NCBI GenBank assembly: GCA_023228945.1
Contig: JALOAI010000038.1
Location: forward strand, 1-38,411
Source: Pigmentiphaga sp.
Lineage (GTDB): Bacteria; Pseudomonadota; Gammaproteobacteria; Burkholderiales; Burkholderiaceae_B
Direction: 5' to 3'
DNA length: 38,411 bases
Made by a program: the position numbers and the translations under genes. The number at the start of each line of letters is the position of its first letter. Within the stretch, counting starts at the first letter, position 1. The notes below the pieces were generated by a model, which searched no databases, was not told the DNA's origin, and saw nothing but the letters and a program-made list of their open reading frames with translations. Positions 16,008 through 23,224 of this stretch are shown in pieces.

Positions 16008-16063
16008 GCCACGATCGGAATTCTCCATTAGCCGGGCGGGCGCTCCTTGCCTACCATCGTGGC
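16008..16063. promoter_or_regulatory. Inverted repeat upstream of the E1 operon
   Basis: GCCACGAT (16008-16015) and ATCGTGGC (16056-16063) form a perfect inverted repeat with a 40-nt spacer. It lies in the 174-nt gap between the LysR gene and the E1-alpha gene. It may be a LysR operator pair. No clear -35/-10 pair was found. Confidence 0.35.
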
Positions 16064-16087
16064 TGTCATGCAGAACCGAGACAGTCC

Positions 16088-17059
16088 ATGAACCCTGAAC
16101 GCGCTGCGCCGGAACGGAACGTCCTGCTCCGCCATCTGGAGGCGATGATCCGCATTCGCCGGTTTGAAGAAAAAGTGATGGAACTGCGCAAGCAGCAGAT
16201 CATCGTCGGCTCCATCCACCTGGGCATCGGCCAGGAGGCGCTCTATGTGGGCGCGCACGCCGCGCTCTCGCCCGAGGATCGAGTGTTCGCCACCTATCGC
16301 GGCCATGGCTGGGCGCTGGCCTGCGGCGCGCCGCCCGCGGCGCTGATGGCCGAGCTGCTGGGCCGCGAAACCGGGGTCTGCAAGGGCCGTGGCGGCTCGG
16401 CGCATTTCAGCGCGCCCGATTGGGGCTTTTATGGCGAAAACTCCATCGTCGGCGCCGGCGCCGCGGTGGCCCTGGGCGCGGCGCTGAGTGCCAAGCGCGA
16501 GGGCAAGGGCAGGGTGGTGCTCACCGCCTTCGGCGAGGGCGCCATGAACCAGGGCGCGGTGCACGAGGCGATGAACTTCGCCGCCTATCAAGATCTGCCG
16601 CTCATTTTCGTCTGCGAAAACAACACCTACTCCGAACTCACCCCCACCCGGCGGATGGTACGCAACGACCAAATGTACCAACGCGCCGCCGCCTATGGCA
16701 TGCCCGGCGTGCGGGTCGATGGCAACGACCCCGAGGCCATGTGCCGCACCACCGCCAGCTTCGTCGCGGCGGCGCGCCGGGGCGAAGGCCCGGCGCTGGT
16801 CGAAGCCATGACCCAGCGGCTGGTGGGCCACTACTACGGCGACATGCAGTCGTATCGGCCCAAGGGCGAGCTCGCCGAGGCGCGCAAGGCCGAGCCCATC
16901 GTGCGCGCGCGCCAGGCGCTGCGGCAACTCGGCGTCAGCGCCGCCGAGCTCGACGCGCTCGAGACCCGCGTCAACGACGACATCGAAGCCGCCACCCGCG
17001 AGGCGCTCGAGGCGCCTCTGGCCGACCCGCAGCAAGCGGCGGAGCATTTGTATGCCTGA
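16088..17059 (+). CDS. TPP-dependent dehydrogenase E1 alpha subunit
   Basis: This 323-residue protein resembles E1-alpha of pyruvate, branched-chain oxoacid and acetoin dehydrogenases: SIHLGIGQEAL, YRGHGWALA and KGRGGSAHF. The thiamine-diphosphate motif runs from GEGAMNQG (149-156) to CENN (176-179), with GEG in place of the usual GDG. A loop GHYYGDMQSYR follows near residue 250. E1-alpha with E1-beta decarboxylates a 2-oxo acid, or cleaves acetoin, and hands the acyl group to an E2. The E1-beta gene overlaps by eight nt, but no E2 or E3 gene follows, so the partner acceptor is missing from the operon. Confidence 0.88.
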   Translation: MNPERAAPERNVLLRHLEAMIRIRRFEEKVMELRKQQIIVGSIHLGIGQEALYVGAHAALSPEDRVFATYRGHGWALACGAPPAALMAELLGRETGVCKGRGGSAHFSAPDWGFYGENSIVGAGAAVALGAALSAKREGKGRVVLTAFGEGAMNQGAVHEAMNFAAYQDLPLIFVCENNTYSELTPTRRMVRNDQMYQRAAAYGMPGVRVDGNDPEAMCRTTASFVAAARRGEGPALVEAMTQRLVGHYYGDMQSYRPKGELAEARKAEPIVRARQALRQLGVSAAELDALETRVNDDIEAATREALEAPLADPQQAAEHLYA

Positions 17060-18050
17060 TACCCAACCCAACGTGGTCGAACTCTCGTACGCGCAGGCCG
17101 TGAACGCGGCGCTGCGCCGCGCTTTGGCCCAACTGCCCGACACCATCCTCTACGGCGAAGACGTCGGCGAGGCGGGTGGCATCTTTGGCGTCACCAAGAA
17201 CCTCAAGGCCGAGTTCGGCGACCGGGTGTTCGACACGCCGATCAGCGAAACCGCCATGCTCGGCGCCGCCGTGGGCGCCGCCATGACGGGTCTGCGGCCC
17301 ATCGTCGAGATCATGTGGATCGACTTCTCGCTGGTGGCCATGGACCAGATCGTCAAGCAGGCCGCCAACGTGCGCTACGTCTCGGCCGGCCGCCTGCGGG
17401 CGCCGCTGATGATACGCACCCAGCAAGGCGCCTTGCCGGGCTCCTGCGCCCAACACTCGCAATGCCTGGAGGGTTTCTTCACCCACGTGCCGGGCCTGCG
17501 CGTGGGCCTGCCGGCCACCGTGCAAGACGCCTACTCGATGACGCTCTCGGCCGTGCAGTGCGACGACCCCACCCTGATCATCGAAAGCCGCGGCCTCTAT
17601 CACGGCGCCAAGCAACACATCGACATCGACGGCCCCGTGGCGCCCATCGGCGGCGCGGAGATCCTGCGCGCCGGCCATGACGTCACCATTCTGTCGTGGA
17701 GCGCCATGCTCTTCCAGGCGCTGGCCGCCGCCGAACAACTGCATGAACAAGGCATCTCGGCGGAAGTGATCAACGCGCGCTGGCTCAACCCCTTCGACTG
17801 GAACACCCTGATGGCCAGCGTGGGCAAGACCGGGCGCCTACTGATCGCCCACGAAGCCGTGCACACCGGCGGCTTTGGCGCCGAGGTCGCGGCCAGGGTC
17901 AGCCACGCGCTGTTCGGCCAATTGCTGGCCCCGGTGGCCCGGGTAGCCACCACCGACAGCCGCATTCCCGCGGCGCCGCAGCTGCAGGCCGCCCTGATCC
18001 CCGACGCCGCGCGCATCGCCCAACAGGCCGCGCAACTGGTGAGCCGCTGA
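17052..18050 (+). CDS. TPP-dependent dehydrogenase E1 beta subunit
   Basis: This 332-residue protein has a transketolase-like pyrimidine-binding N-domain (TILYGEDVGEAGGIFGVTKN, ETAMLGAAVGAAMTGLRPIV) and a C-domain (GHDVTILSWSAM, INARWLNPFDWNTLM, HEAVHTGGFGAEVAA). E60-region residues of the DVGEAGG and SETAML segments are those that activate thiamine in partners. It would form an alpha2beta2 heterotetramer with the preceding gene product in the cytoplasm. The substrate is not readable. Confidence 0.88.
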   Translation: MPDTQPNVVELSYAQAVNAALRRALAQLPDTILYGEDVGEAGGIFGVTKNLKAEFGDRVFDTPISETAMLGAAVGAAMTGLRPIVEIMWIDFSLVAMDQIVKQAANVRYVSAGRLRAPLMIRTQQGALPGSCAQHSQCLEGFFTHVPGLRVGLPATVQDAYSMTLSAVQCDDPTLIIESRGLYHGAKQHIDIDGPVAPIGGAEILRAGHDVTILSWSAMLFQALAAAEQLHEQGISAEVINARWLNPFDWNTLMASVGKTGRLLIAHEAVHTGGFGAEVAARVSHALFGQLLAPVARVATTDSRIPAAPQLQAALIPDAARIAQQAAQLVSR

Positions 18051-18093
18051 GGCCGCCCTCCACCCGACATCCCCACAACACCGCAGGAACACG

Positions 18094-18507
18094 ATGGCAA
18101 ACAACGCATATGAAGAGGGCCTGGAAATCCGTAAACGAGTCCTCGGACCGGATTACGTGGCCAAAACGCTGGAGAACGCCGATGAGTTCTTCCTGCCGTT
18201 CCAGGAGCTGCTCACCGAGTTTGGCTGGGGCAAGGTCTGGAGCCGCCCCGGCCTGGACCTCAAAACCCGCAGCATGCTCACCCTGGCGTTCTGCATCGCC
18301 CTCAATCGCCAGCACGAAATCCGCCTGCACCTGCGCGGCGCCCTGCGCAACGGCGTTACCCGCGAAGAAATCCGCGAGCTGGTGATCCATTCCTTTGTGT
18401 ATTGCGGCGGCCCGGCTTCGCTCGACGCCTACAACGTCGTGCGCACCGCCTTGCCCGAGATCGAAGCCCAGGAAAAGGCCAACGCCGAGGCCACCCCAAC
18501 CGACTGA
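18094..18507 (+). CDS. Carboxymuconolactone decarboxylase family protein
   Basis: This 137-residue all-helical protein has KTRSMLTLAFCIALNRQHEI, RLHLRGALRNGVTREEIREL and YCGGPASLDAYNVVR, typical of PcaC-like proteins. It has C67 and H79 but no CxxC, so it is not an AhpD-type peroxidase. PcaC removes CO2 from gamma-carboxymuconolactone in the protocatechuate pathway; many relatives in other operons have unassigned roles. AGGA precedes the ATG. It lies between E1-beta and a Bug receptor, in a catabolic setting. Confidence 0.85.
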   Translation: MANNAYEEGLEIRKRVLGPDYVAKTLENADEFFLPFQELLTEFGWGKVWSRPGLDLKTRSMLTLAFCIALNRQHEIRLHLRGALRNGVTREEIRELVIHSFVYCGGPASLDAYNVVRTALPEIEAQEKANAEATPTD

Positions 18508-18538
18508 TGTTCCATCCATAACCGGAGGAGAGAGACAC

Positions 18539-19516
18539 ATGTTCAAGAAAACGCTGGGCCGCACCCTGCAGGCCACCCTCGCCATGGCCACCCTGGCTGC
18601 GGCCACCGCCATGGCCCAGGGCTACCCCGAAAAACCCATCCGGCTGATCGTGCCGTTTCCGCCAGGCGGCGGCAACGACGTGATCGGCCGCATCGTGGCC
18701 GAAAAACTCACCGAACGCCTGGGCCAATCGGTAATCGTGGAGAACCGTGGCGGCGGCAACGGCATCATCGGCCTGCAGGCCTTGGCCCAGGCAGCGCCCG
18801 ACGGCTACACCATCGGCGTGGCGGCGGCCGGCCCCATGGCGGTCAACCCCAGTCTGTACAGCAATCTGCCCTACGACCCGCAAAAAGACTTCGCGCCCAT
18901 CACCAACATGGTGATCTTCCCGCTGCTGCTGGTCACCCATCCCGCTTTTCCGCCCAAAACCGTGGCCGAGCTGATCGACCACGCCAAGGCCAACCCGGGC
19001 AAGGTGTTCTACGCCTCGCCGGGCAGCGGCAACTCGGGCCACCTGGCGGGCGAACTCTTCAACACCCTGGCGGATGTCGATATCACCCACGTGCCCTACA
19101 AGGGCCAGGGCCCCGCGGTGGCCGATTTGCTGGGCGGTCAGGTGCAGATGCTCTATAGCAGCATCCCCTCGGTGATCGAACACGTACGCTCCGGCCGGCT
19201 CAACGGCCTGGCCGTGGGCAGCGCCGAACGCCTGAGATCCCTGCCCGACATGCCGACCATCGGCGAGACCGTAGACGGCTACGATGCCTATTCCTGGGTC
19301 GGCCTGGTGGCGCCAGCTGGTACGCCCAGGGACATCATCGACCGCCTCAACCGCGAAGTGACGGACATCCTGCAGCAGGAAGACGTCGCTGAGAAATTGC
19401 TGCTACAAGGAGCGATCCCGGTCAGCGAAACGCCGGAAGAGTTCGCCGCCTATATTCAAGATGAAATCGAGAAGTGGGGCGCGGTGGTCAAATCGGCCAA
19501 TATCAAGGTCGATTAA
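18539..19516 (+). CDS. Bug/TctC-family periplasmic solute receptor
   Basis: The 325-residue protein begins MFKKTLGRTLQATLAMATLA, a signal peptide likely cut after AMA. The core has IRLIVPFPPGGGNDVIGRIV, VIVENRGGGNGIIGLQAL and PDGYTIGVAAAG. The start at 18539 is preceded by CGGAGGAGAG. It is the second complete receptor in the window and is clearly divergent from the one at 9551, so the two probably bind different ligands. No transporter membrane genes are nearby. Confidence 0.92.
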   Translation: MFKKTLGRTLQATLAMATLAAATAMAQGYPEKPIRLIVPFPPGGGNDVIGRIVAEKLTERLGQSVIVENRGGGNGIIGLQALAQAAPDGYTIGVAAAGPMAVNPSLYSNLPYDPQKDFAPITNMVIFPLLLVTHPAFPPKTVAELIDHAKANPGKVFYASPGSGNSGHLAGELFNTLADVDITHVPYKGQGPAVADLLGGQVQMLYSSIPSVIEHVRSGRLNGLAVGSAERLRSLPDMPTIGETVDGYDAYSWVGLVAPAGTPRDIIDRLNREVTDILQQEDVAEKLLLQGAIPVSETPEEFAAYIQDEIEKWGAVVKSANIKVD

Positions 19517-19566
19517 ACCGGCAACACGCCCCGGCCCGGCCGCGATCCCATCACGGCCGCCAAACC

Positions 19567-19593
19567 GCCGCCGGCCTTGCGCCGGCCGGCGGC
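19567..19593 (+). other. Strong intercistronic hairpin
   Basis: GCCGCCGGC (19567-19575) pairs perfectly with GCCGGCGGC (19585-19593) around a nine-nt loop. It stands in the 169-nt gap between the Bug receptor and the GlcG-like gene. No U-tract follows, so it may stabilise the upstream mRNA or lower expression of the distal genes rather than end transcription. Confidence 0.5.
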
Positions 19594-19685
19594 AAAGCCG
19601 TTCAAGGTGAAAGACAAGCCGCTTTCATCGCCAGGCGCGGCAACCCATCGTGGCCGCGTCATCGTCGTCAAAAGGAACCACCACT

Positions 19686-20141
19686 ATGAAAACCATCAGC
19701 CTGGAAACCCTGTCGTTGGACGCCGCCGCCGAGATCGCGCAGCGGGCGCTGAGCCACGGGCGCGCCGCCAACATGGCGCCGCTGGCCGTGGCGGTGCTCG
19801 ACGTGCGCGGCGCCCTCAAGGCCTTCCTGGCCGACGACGGCACCAGCCTGCTGCGCTTTGACATTGCCTTTGGCAAGGCCTGGGGCGCCCTGGGCATGGG
19901 CTTTGGTGGCCGCGCGCTACAGCAACGCAGCGCCAACACCCCCTTGTTCTACAACGCCCTGCACGCCATGACCGACGGCAAAGTGGTGACCGTACCCGGC
20001 AGCGTGCTGGTGCGCAACGCGCAGGGCGAACTGCTCGGTGCGGTGGGCATCAGCGGCGACAGCTCCGACAACGACGAACGCTGCGCCGTGGCCGGCATCG
20101 AGGCCCTGGGCCTGCGGGCAGACACCGGAGCCCCGGCATGA
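19686..20141 (+). CDS. GlcG/HbpS-family protein
   Basis: This 151-residue protein shows MAPLAVAVLDVRGALKAFLA, DGTSLLRFDIAFGKAWGALG and GELLGAVGISGDSSDNDERC, the DUF336/GlcG/HbpS fold. Relatives include the haem-binding HbpS and GlcG of the glycolate operon, and they often accompany dehydrogenases in catabolic operons. No signal peptide is visible, so it is cytoplasmic. The start at 19686 has AAAGGA upstream. The stop overlaps the next start as ATGA. Confidence 0.85.
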   Translation: MKTISLETLSLDAAAEIAQRALSHGRAANMAPLAVAVLDVRGALKAFLADDGTSLLRFDIAFGKAWGALGMGFGGRALQQRSANTPLFYNALHAMTDGKVVTVPGSVLVRNAQGELLGAVGISGDSSDNDERCAVAGIEALGLRADTGAPA

Positions 20142-21232
20142 GCGGGCAGGGCCGCCCCATTGGCCTGATCGGCCTGGGCATCATGGGCGGCATGATGGCC
20201 GAAACCCTGATCCAGCATGGCCACAGCGTAGTGGGCTACGACATCACCCCGCGCACCCGGCAGCGCCTGGCAAGCGCCGGCGGCGCGGTGGCGCCCACGG
20301 CTACCGCGGTGGCCGAAGTCAGCGATGTGGTCATCGTCTCGCTCTCCACCACCGCGGCCCTCGACGCCACCGTCGAAGCCATCGCCACTTGCCAGCGCCC
20401 CCCCGGCGCGGCCAGGCTGATCGTGCTCGAAACCAGCACCCTGCCGCTGGCCGACAAAGAACGCGCGCAAAAACGCTTGCGGCCGCTTGGCGTCACCCTG
20501 CTCGATTGCCCCATCAGCGGCACCGCCGCCCGCATGAAAGACCGCGCCTGGACGATCTATTGCAGCGGCCCCAAAAGCGCCATGCCACGCGTGCGGACCA
20601 TCCTGCGCGCCTTCACCGACAACACGCCCCACGTTGGCGTATTCGGCAACGGCACCCGCATGAAATTCGCCGCCAACCACCTGGTGGCCATCCTCAACGT
20701 CGCCACCGCCGAATCCATCAACCTCGCGCGCAAACTCGGCCTCGACCCGCAGCAGATGCTCGACCTCTTCGGCCCCAGCCAGGTGCTGGGCACCGGCGTG
20801 ATGCGCCTGCGCGCGCCCTTCATGATTCGCCGCGAATACTCGCCGCCGACGATGAAGGTGGAGGTCTGGCAAAAAGACATGCAGGTGATCGGCGACATGG
20901 CCAAGTCCGTGGATTGCCCCACGCCGCTATTCAGTGCCTGCGTGCCCATCTACAATGCCGCCATGGCCCAGGGCCGCGCCGCGCAAGACACCGCCTCCGT
21001 GAGCGAAGTGCTGGCCGGCATGGCGGGCATCCCGCCGGCGCCAGCGCGGGCTACAGCCCAGGCGCCGGCTACAGCGTCGGCCAAGGTCCCGGTCAAGGTT
21101 TCGGTCAAAGTTCCGGTCAAATCTCCGGTCAAGGCCCTGGCCCCCACTCCAACCCAGGCCAAGACCCAGGCCAAGCCCAAGCCCAAGCCCAAGCCCAAGC
21201 CTAAGGCCAAACCCCGCCAGCGAGCCTCATGA
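20138..21232 (+). CDS. 3-hydroxyisobutyrate dehydrogenase-like enzyme with H1-like tail
   Basis: Residues 1-295 form a beta-hydroxyacid dehydrogenase. The NAD(P)-binding motif is GLIGLGIMGG (9-18), the substrate loop is DCPISGTAARMKDRA, and the catalytic lysine is K176 with N180 in GTRMKFAANH. The family oxidises 3-hydroxyacids such as 3-hydroxyisobutyrate, or reduces tartronate semialdehyde. Residues 299-364 are an added Ala/Pro/Lys-rich tail with repeats of PVK and PKPK, similar in composition to histone H1 and bacterial H1-like tails, and not part of the enzyme fold. The tail is encoded by short tandem DNA repeats. The stop overlaps the next gene by four nt. The enzyme should be cytoplasmic and the tail could bind nucleic acid or polyanions. 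Confidence 0.85.
   Translation: MSGQGRPIGLIGLGIMGGMMAETLIQHGHSVVGYDITPRTRQRLASAGGAVAPTATAVAEVSDVVIVSLSTTAALDATVEAIATCQRPPGAARLIVLETSTLPLADKERAQKRLRPLGVTLLDCPISGTAARMKDRAWTIYCSGPKSAMPRVRTILRAFTDNTPHVGVFGNGTRMKFAANHLVAILNVATAESINLARKLGLDPQQMLDLFGPSQVLGTGVMRLRAPFMIRREYSPPTMKVEVWQKDMQVIGDMAKSVDCPTPLFSACVPIYNAAMAQGRAAQDTASVSEVLAGMAGIPPAPARATAQAPATASAKVPVKVSVKVPVKSPVKALAPTPTQAKTQAKPKPKPKPKPKAKPRQRAS
21090..21205 (+). repeat. In-frame tandem repeats coding the Lys/Pro tail
   Basis: Four imperfect 12-nt units of the form CCGGTCAAGGTT (about 21090-21137) encode PVK-V/S repeats. About five AAGCCC hexamers (about 21173-21203) encode KPKPKPKP. All keep the reading frame. Such tracts can expand or shrink in whole codons. 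Confidence 0.8.
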
Positions 21233-21960
21233 ACACCATCGCCAACCTCGCCACCACCTTCGCGCCCAGCGGCATCCTGCGCGCCTCCATCAACGTGGGC
21301 AACCCCATCCTGGCCGCCCGCGGCCCCGCGGGGCAGGCCAGCGGCGTATCCGTCGACCTCGCCCGCGCCCTGGCGCAGCAACTGGGGGTCGAGCTCGAAC
21401 TCGTGGTGTTCGACAGCGCCCGCGAATCGGTGGAAGCCGTGTCGGCCGAACACGCCGACATCGGCTTCTTTGCCATCGACCCCAAGCGCGCCGCCACGCT
21501 GGGCTTTACCGAGCCTTATGTGCTGATCGAAGGCGCCTACCTGGTGCGCGAATCCTCGCCCATCCACAGCCACGCGGCGGTGGACCATGCCGACAACCGC
21601 GTGGTGGTGGGCGCCGGCAGCGCCTACGATCTTTACCTCAGCCGTGAGCTAGAAGCCGCGCAAATCGTGCGGGCGCCCACCTCGCCGGCGGTGGTGGACA
21701 CCTTCCTCACCCTCAACGCCGAAGTCGCCGCCGGCGTGCGCCAGCAACTCATGGCCGACGCCCAGCGCCTGGGAGGCCTGCGCCTGCTCGAAGGCAGCTT
21801 CATGCAAATCCGCCAGGCCATGGGCCTGCCCAAATCGCGAGGCGAAGCCGCCCGCCAGGCGCTGGCCGCCTTCGTGCAACACAGCATCGCCAGCGGCTTC
21901 GTGGCGCAGGCGCTGCTGCGTCACGGGATCGAAGGCGCGGCGGTGGCGCCGGTGGCTTGA
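21229..21960 (+). CDS. Family 3 solute-binding-fold protein lacking a signal peptide
   Basis: This 243-residue protein has the SBP_bac_3 fold: GILRASINVGNPILA, SGVSVDLARALAQQLGVELE, ADIGFFAIDPKRAATLGFTE and PYVLIEGAYLV. Proteins of this family normally deliver polar amino acids to ABC transporters in the periplasm. Here the start (ATG overlapping the previous stop) gives MNTIANLATTFAPSGIL, with no charged-hydrophobic leader, so the protein appears cytoplasmic. No ABC permease or ATPase gene is nearby. It is the last gene of the operon and may act as a ligand sensor or enzyme of unknown role. Confidence 0.8.
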   Translation: MNTIANLATTFAPSGILRASINVGNPILAARGPAGQASGVSVDLARALAQQLGVELELVVFDSARESVEAVSAEHADIGFFAIDPKRAATLGFTEPYVLIEGAYLVRESSPIHSHAAVDHADNRVVVGAGSAYDLYLSRELEAAQIVRAPTSPAVVDTFLTLNAEVAAGVRQQLMADAQRLGGLRLLEGSFMQIRQAMGLPKSRGEAARQALAAFVQHSIASGFVAQALLRHGIEGAAVAPVA

Positions 21961-21995
21961 TCGATCAAACACGCGGCGGTCCCGCCAGGCCCGTC

Positions 21996-22150
21996 TGCCG
22001 CCAGGGTTACCTCCGGAAAATCGTCGCGCAGAGCCAGAAGGCCCGCCTTACCGTCACCAAGGCGGACAGAACAATGTTGGTATCGAGCACGACTCTGCGT
22101 GTCACTGTTGCGCCCGGACGCTGGCATCGTCGATATCCTGGTCCGTGATA
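21996..22150 (-). pseudogene. Deletion scar of an AbrB/PIN toxin-antitoxin pair
   Basis: On the minus strand the end of an antitoxin (ITDQDIDDASVRAQQ and stop) overlaps a toxin start, VTRRVVLDTNIVLSAL. After a large internal deletion plus a one-nt loss this is joined to the toxin C-terminus (GLLALRDDFPEVTLAAD). The parts match the intact pair at 28994-29628 (TEQDVEDAIAWARQ; TRRVVLDTNIVLSAL; DLLALRADLPGVIVTAD). About 100 toxin codons and most of the antitoxin are gone. The rest of the gap 21961-22234 holds no other gene. Confidence 0.85.
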
Positions 22151-22234
22151 GCCCGCAAAGGCTGTCGCTTAACAGGCAACAGACAAAGATTAATCGCATA
22201 TTGCTATTTTTATTTGTTTTTGAGATAATCGACC

Positions 22235-22516
22235 ATGCACGTCATCTCTAAACGATCGTTGCGGGAGTTTTGGGCTATTCATCCCGCGTCGACCCAGGCA
22301 CTGCTTCATTGGCATACCACATTGGAACATGCTCGGGTAGCCGATTTCTCGGCGCTGAGAACAGTATTTAATAGCGTGGACTGGGTGAGTGGCTACATTG
22401 TCTTCGACGTAGGAGGCAACAAGTATCGTGTCATTACCGATGTGGTGTTCCGATCGCAAACCGTGTTCATCAAACACATTTTTACGCACAAGGAGTACGA
22501 CTCATGGCGGCCGTGA
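22235..22516 (+). CDS. higB: HigB-type mRNA interferase toxin
   Basis: This 93-residue protein starts MHVISKRSLREFWAIHPAST and contains IVFDVGGNKYRVITDVVFRS and VFIKHIFTHKEYD, the HigB_toxin (RelE-like) pattern. The conserved NKYR and THKEYD segments are intact. It cleaves mRNA on ribosomes. The toxin gene comes first, as usual for hig loci. A possible promoter, TTGCTA (22201-22206), 17 nt, GATAAT (22224-22229), would start transcription almost at the ATG, implying a leaderless message. Confidence 0.88.
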   Translation: MHVISKRSLREFWAIHPASTQALLHWHTTLEHARVADFSALRTVFNSVDWVSGYIVFDVGGNKYRVITDVVFRSQTVFIKHIFTHKEYDSWRP

Positions 22517-22950
22517 TCCCCGACTTGACCGAGCTGGCTCAGAGCTATGGCGAGTTTCGGGCCGTGGCTGGCGTCGGAGCCATCCGCACTGAGGCAGACT
22601 ACGATCGCGCCCTGGCGCTGATCGAGGCCATCCTGGACGAAACCCGAGACACACCCGCACGCGAAGATGCGATGCACCCGCTGGCCGACTTGCTGGACCT
22701 GCTCACGGCGGCAGTGCACGAGTACGAGGCCGACAACCACGCCATACCGGCTTCATCTCCCCGCGATGTGCTGCGCTTTCTGATGAACCAGCACGGATTG
22801 AATCAATCCGACCTTCCCGAAGTGGGCAGCCAGAGCGTGATTTCAGAGATTCTGGCGGGGCGCCGGGTGCTCAACGTTCGTCAGATAGCTTCCTTGAGCG
22901 AACGCTTTCACATTGGCACGGATGCTTTCATCGAGCGTGGACGGGGCTAG
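22504..22950 (+). CDS. higA: HigA-type antitoxin (Xre HTH)
   Basis: This 148-residue protein has a helical N-terminal part (RTEADYDRALALIEAILDE) and a C-terminal HTH around residues 88-140 (FLMNQHGLNQSDLPEVGSQS, SEILAGRRVLNVRQIASLSE). This is the two-part HigA layout seen with HigB_toxin partners. AAGGAG lies eight nt before the ATG, inside the end of higB, and the genes overlap by 13 nt. It neutralises HigB and represses the operon. Confidence 0.88.
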   Translation: MAAVIPDLTELAQSYGEFRAVAGVGAIRTEADYDRALALIEAILDETRDTPAREDAMHPLADLLDLLTAAVHEYEADNHAIPASSPRDVLRFLMNQHGLNQSDLPEVGSQSVISEILAGRRVLNVRQIASLSERFHIGTDAFIERGRG

Positions 22951-22952
22951 AC

Positions 22953-23195
22953 GTTCGTTGGATCGCCATACTACATCCCTCCGTATACATACTCAATTGG
23001 ATTCCGCACCTCAAGTCGGAAATCTTCCGCCTCATCTACGACCGCGCCATCTGGCCCGTCAACCTCGGCAAGCGCCACCAGGGCATGCAGGCCGACATGG
23101 CGAGCCAGGTGCTGGCCGACACGATGACGCAACTCACCGAGTCCGGCGTGTTCGAGCCCACCGGCATGCCACTGCGAAACGACCGGTTCAGCTGA
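22953..23195 (+). pseudogene. C-terminal fragment of an unidentified gene
   Basis: An open frame without a start runs from just after higA to the TGA at 23193-23195. It includes IPHLKSEIFRLIYDRAIWPV, GKRHQGMQADMASQVLADTM and FEPTGMPLRNDRFS. The composition and codon use are those of a real protein end. I do not recognise the family. It appears to have been cut off at its 5' side where the HigBA module now ends. Confidence 0.5.
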
Positions 23196-23224
23196 CCCCA
23201 CCCACGGCCATTCCCGGAGGCACC

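Noticed and set aside
20038..21204. Plus-strand frame ending in GQGPGQ repeats
   Set aside because: It is the shifted reading of the tandem repeats that encode the Lys/Pro tail and has no start signal of its own; the HIBADH frame has all the family motifs.
21957..21968. TTGATCGATCAA palindrome at the end of the E1 operon as a terminator
   Set aside because: The stem is short and self-complementary without a loop, and no U-tract follows.
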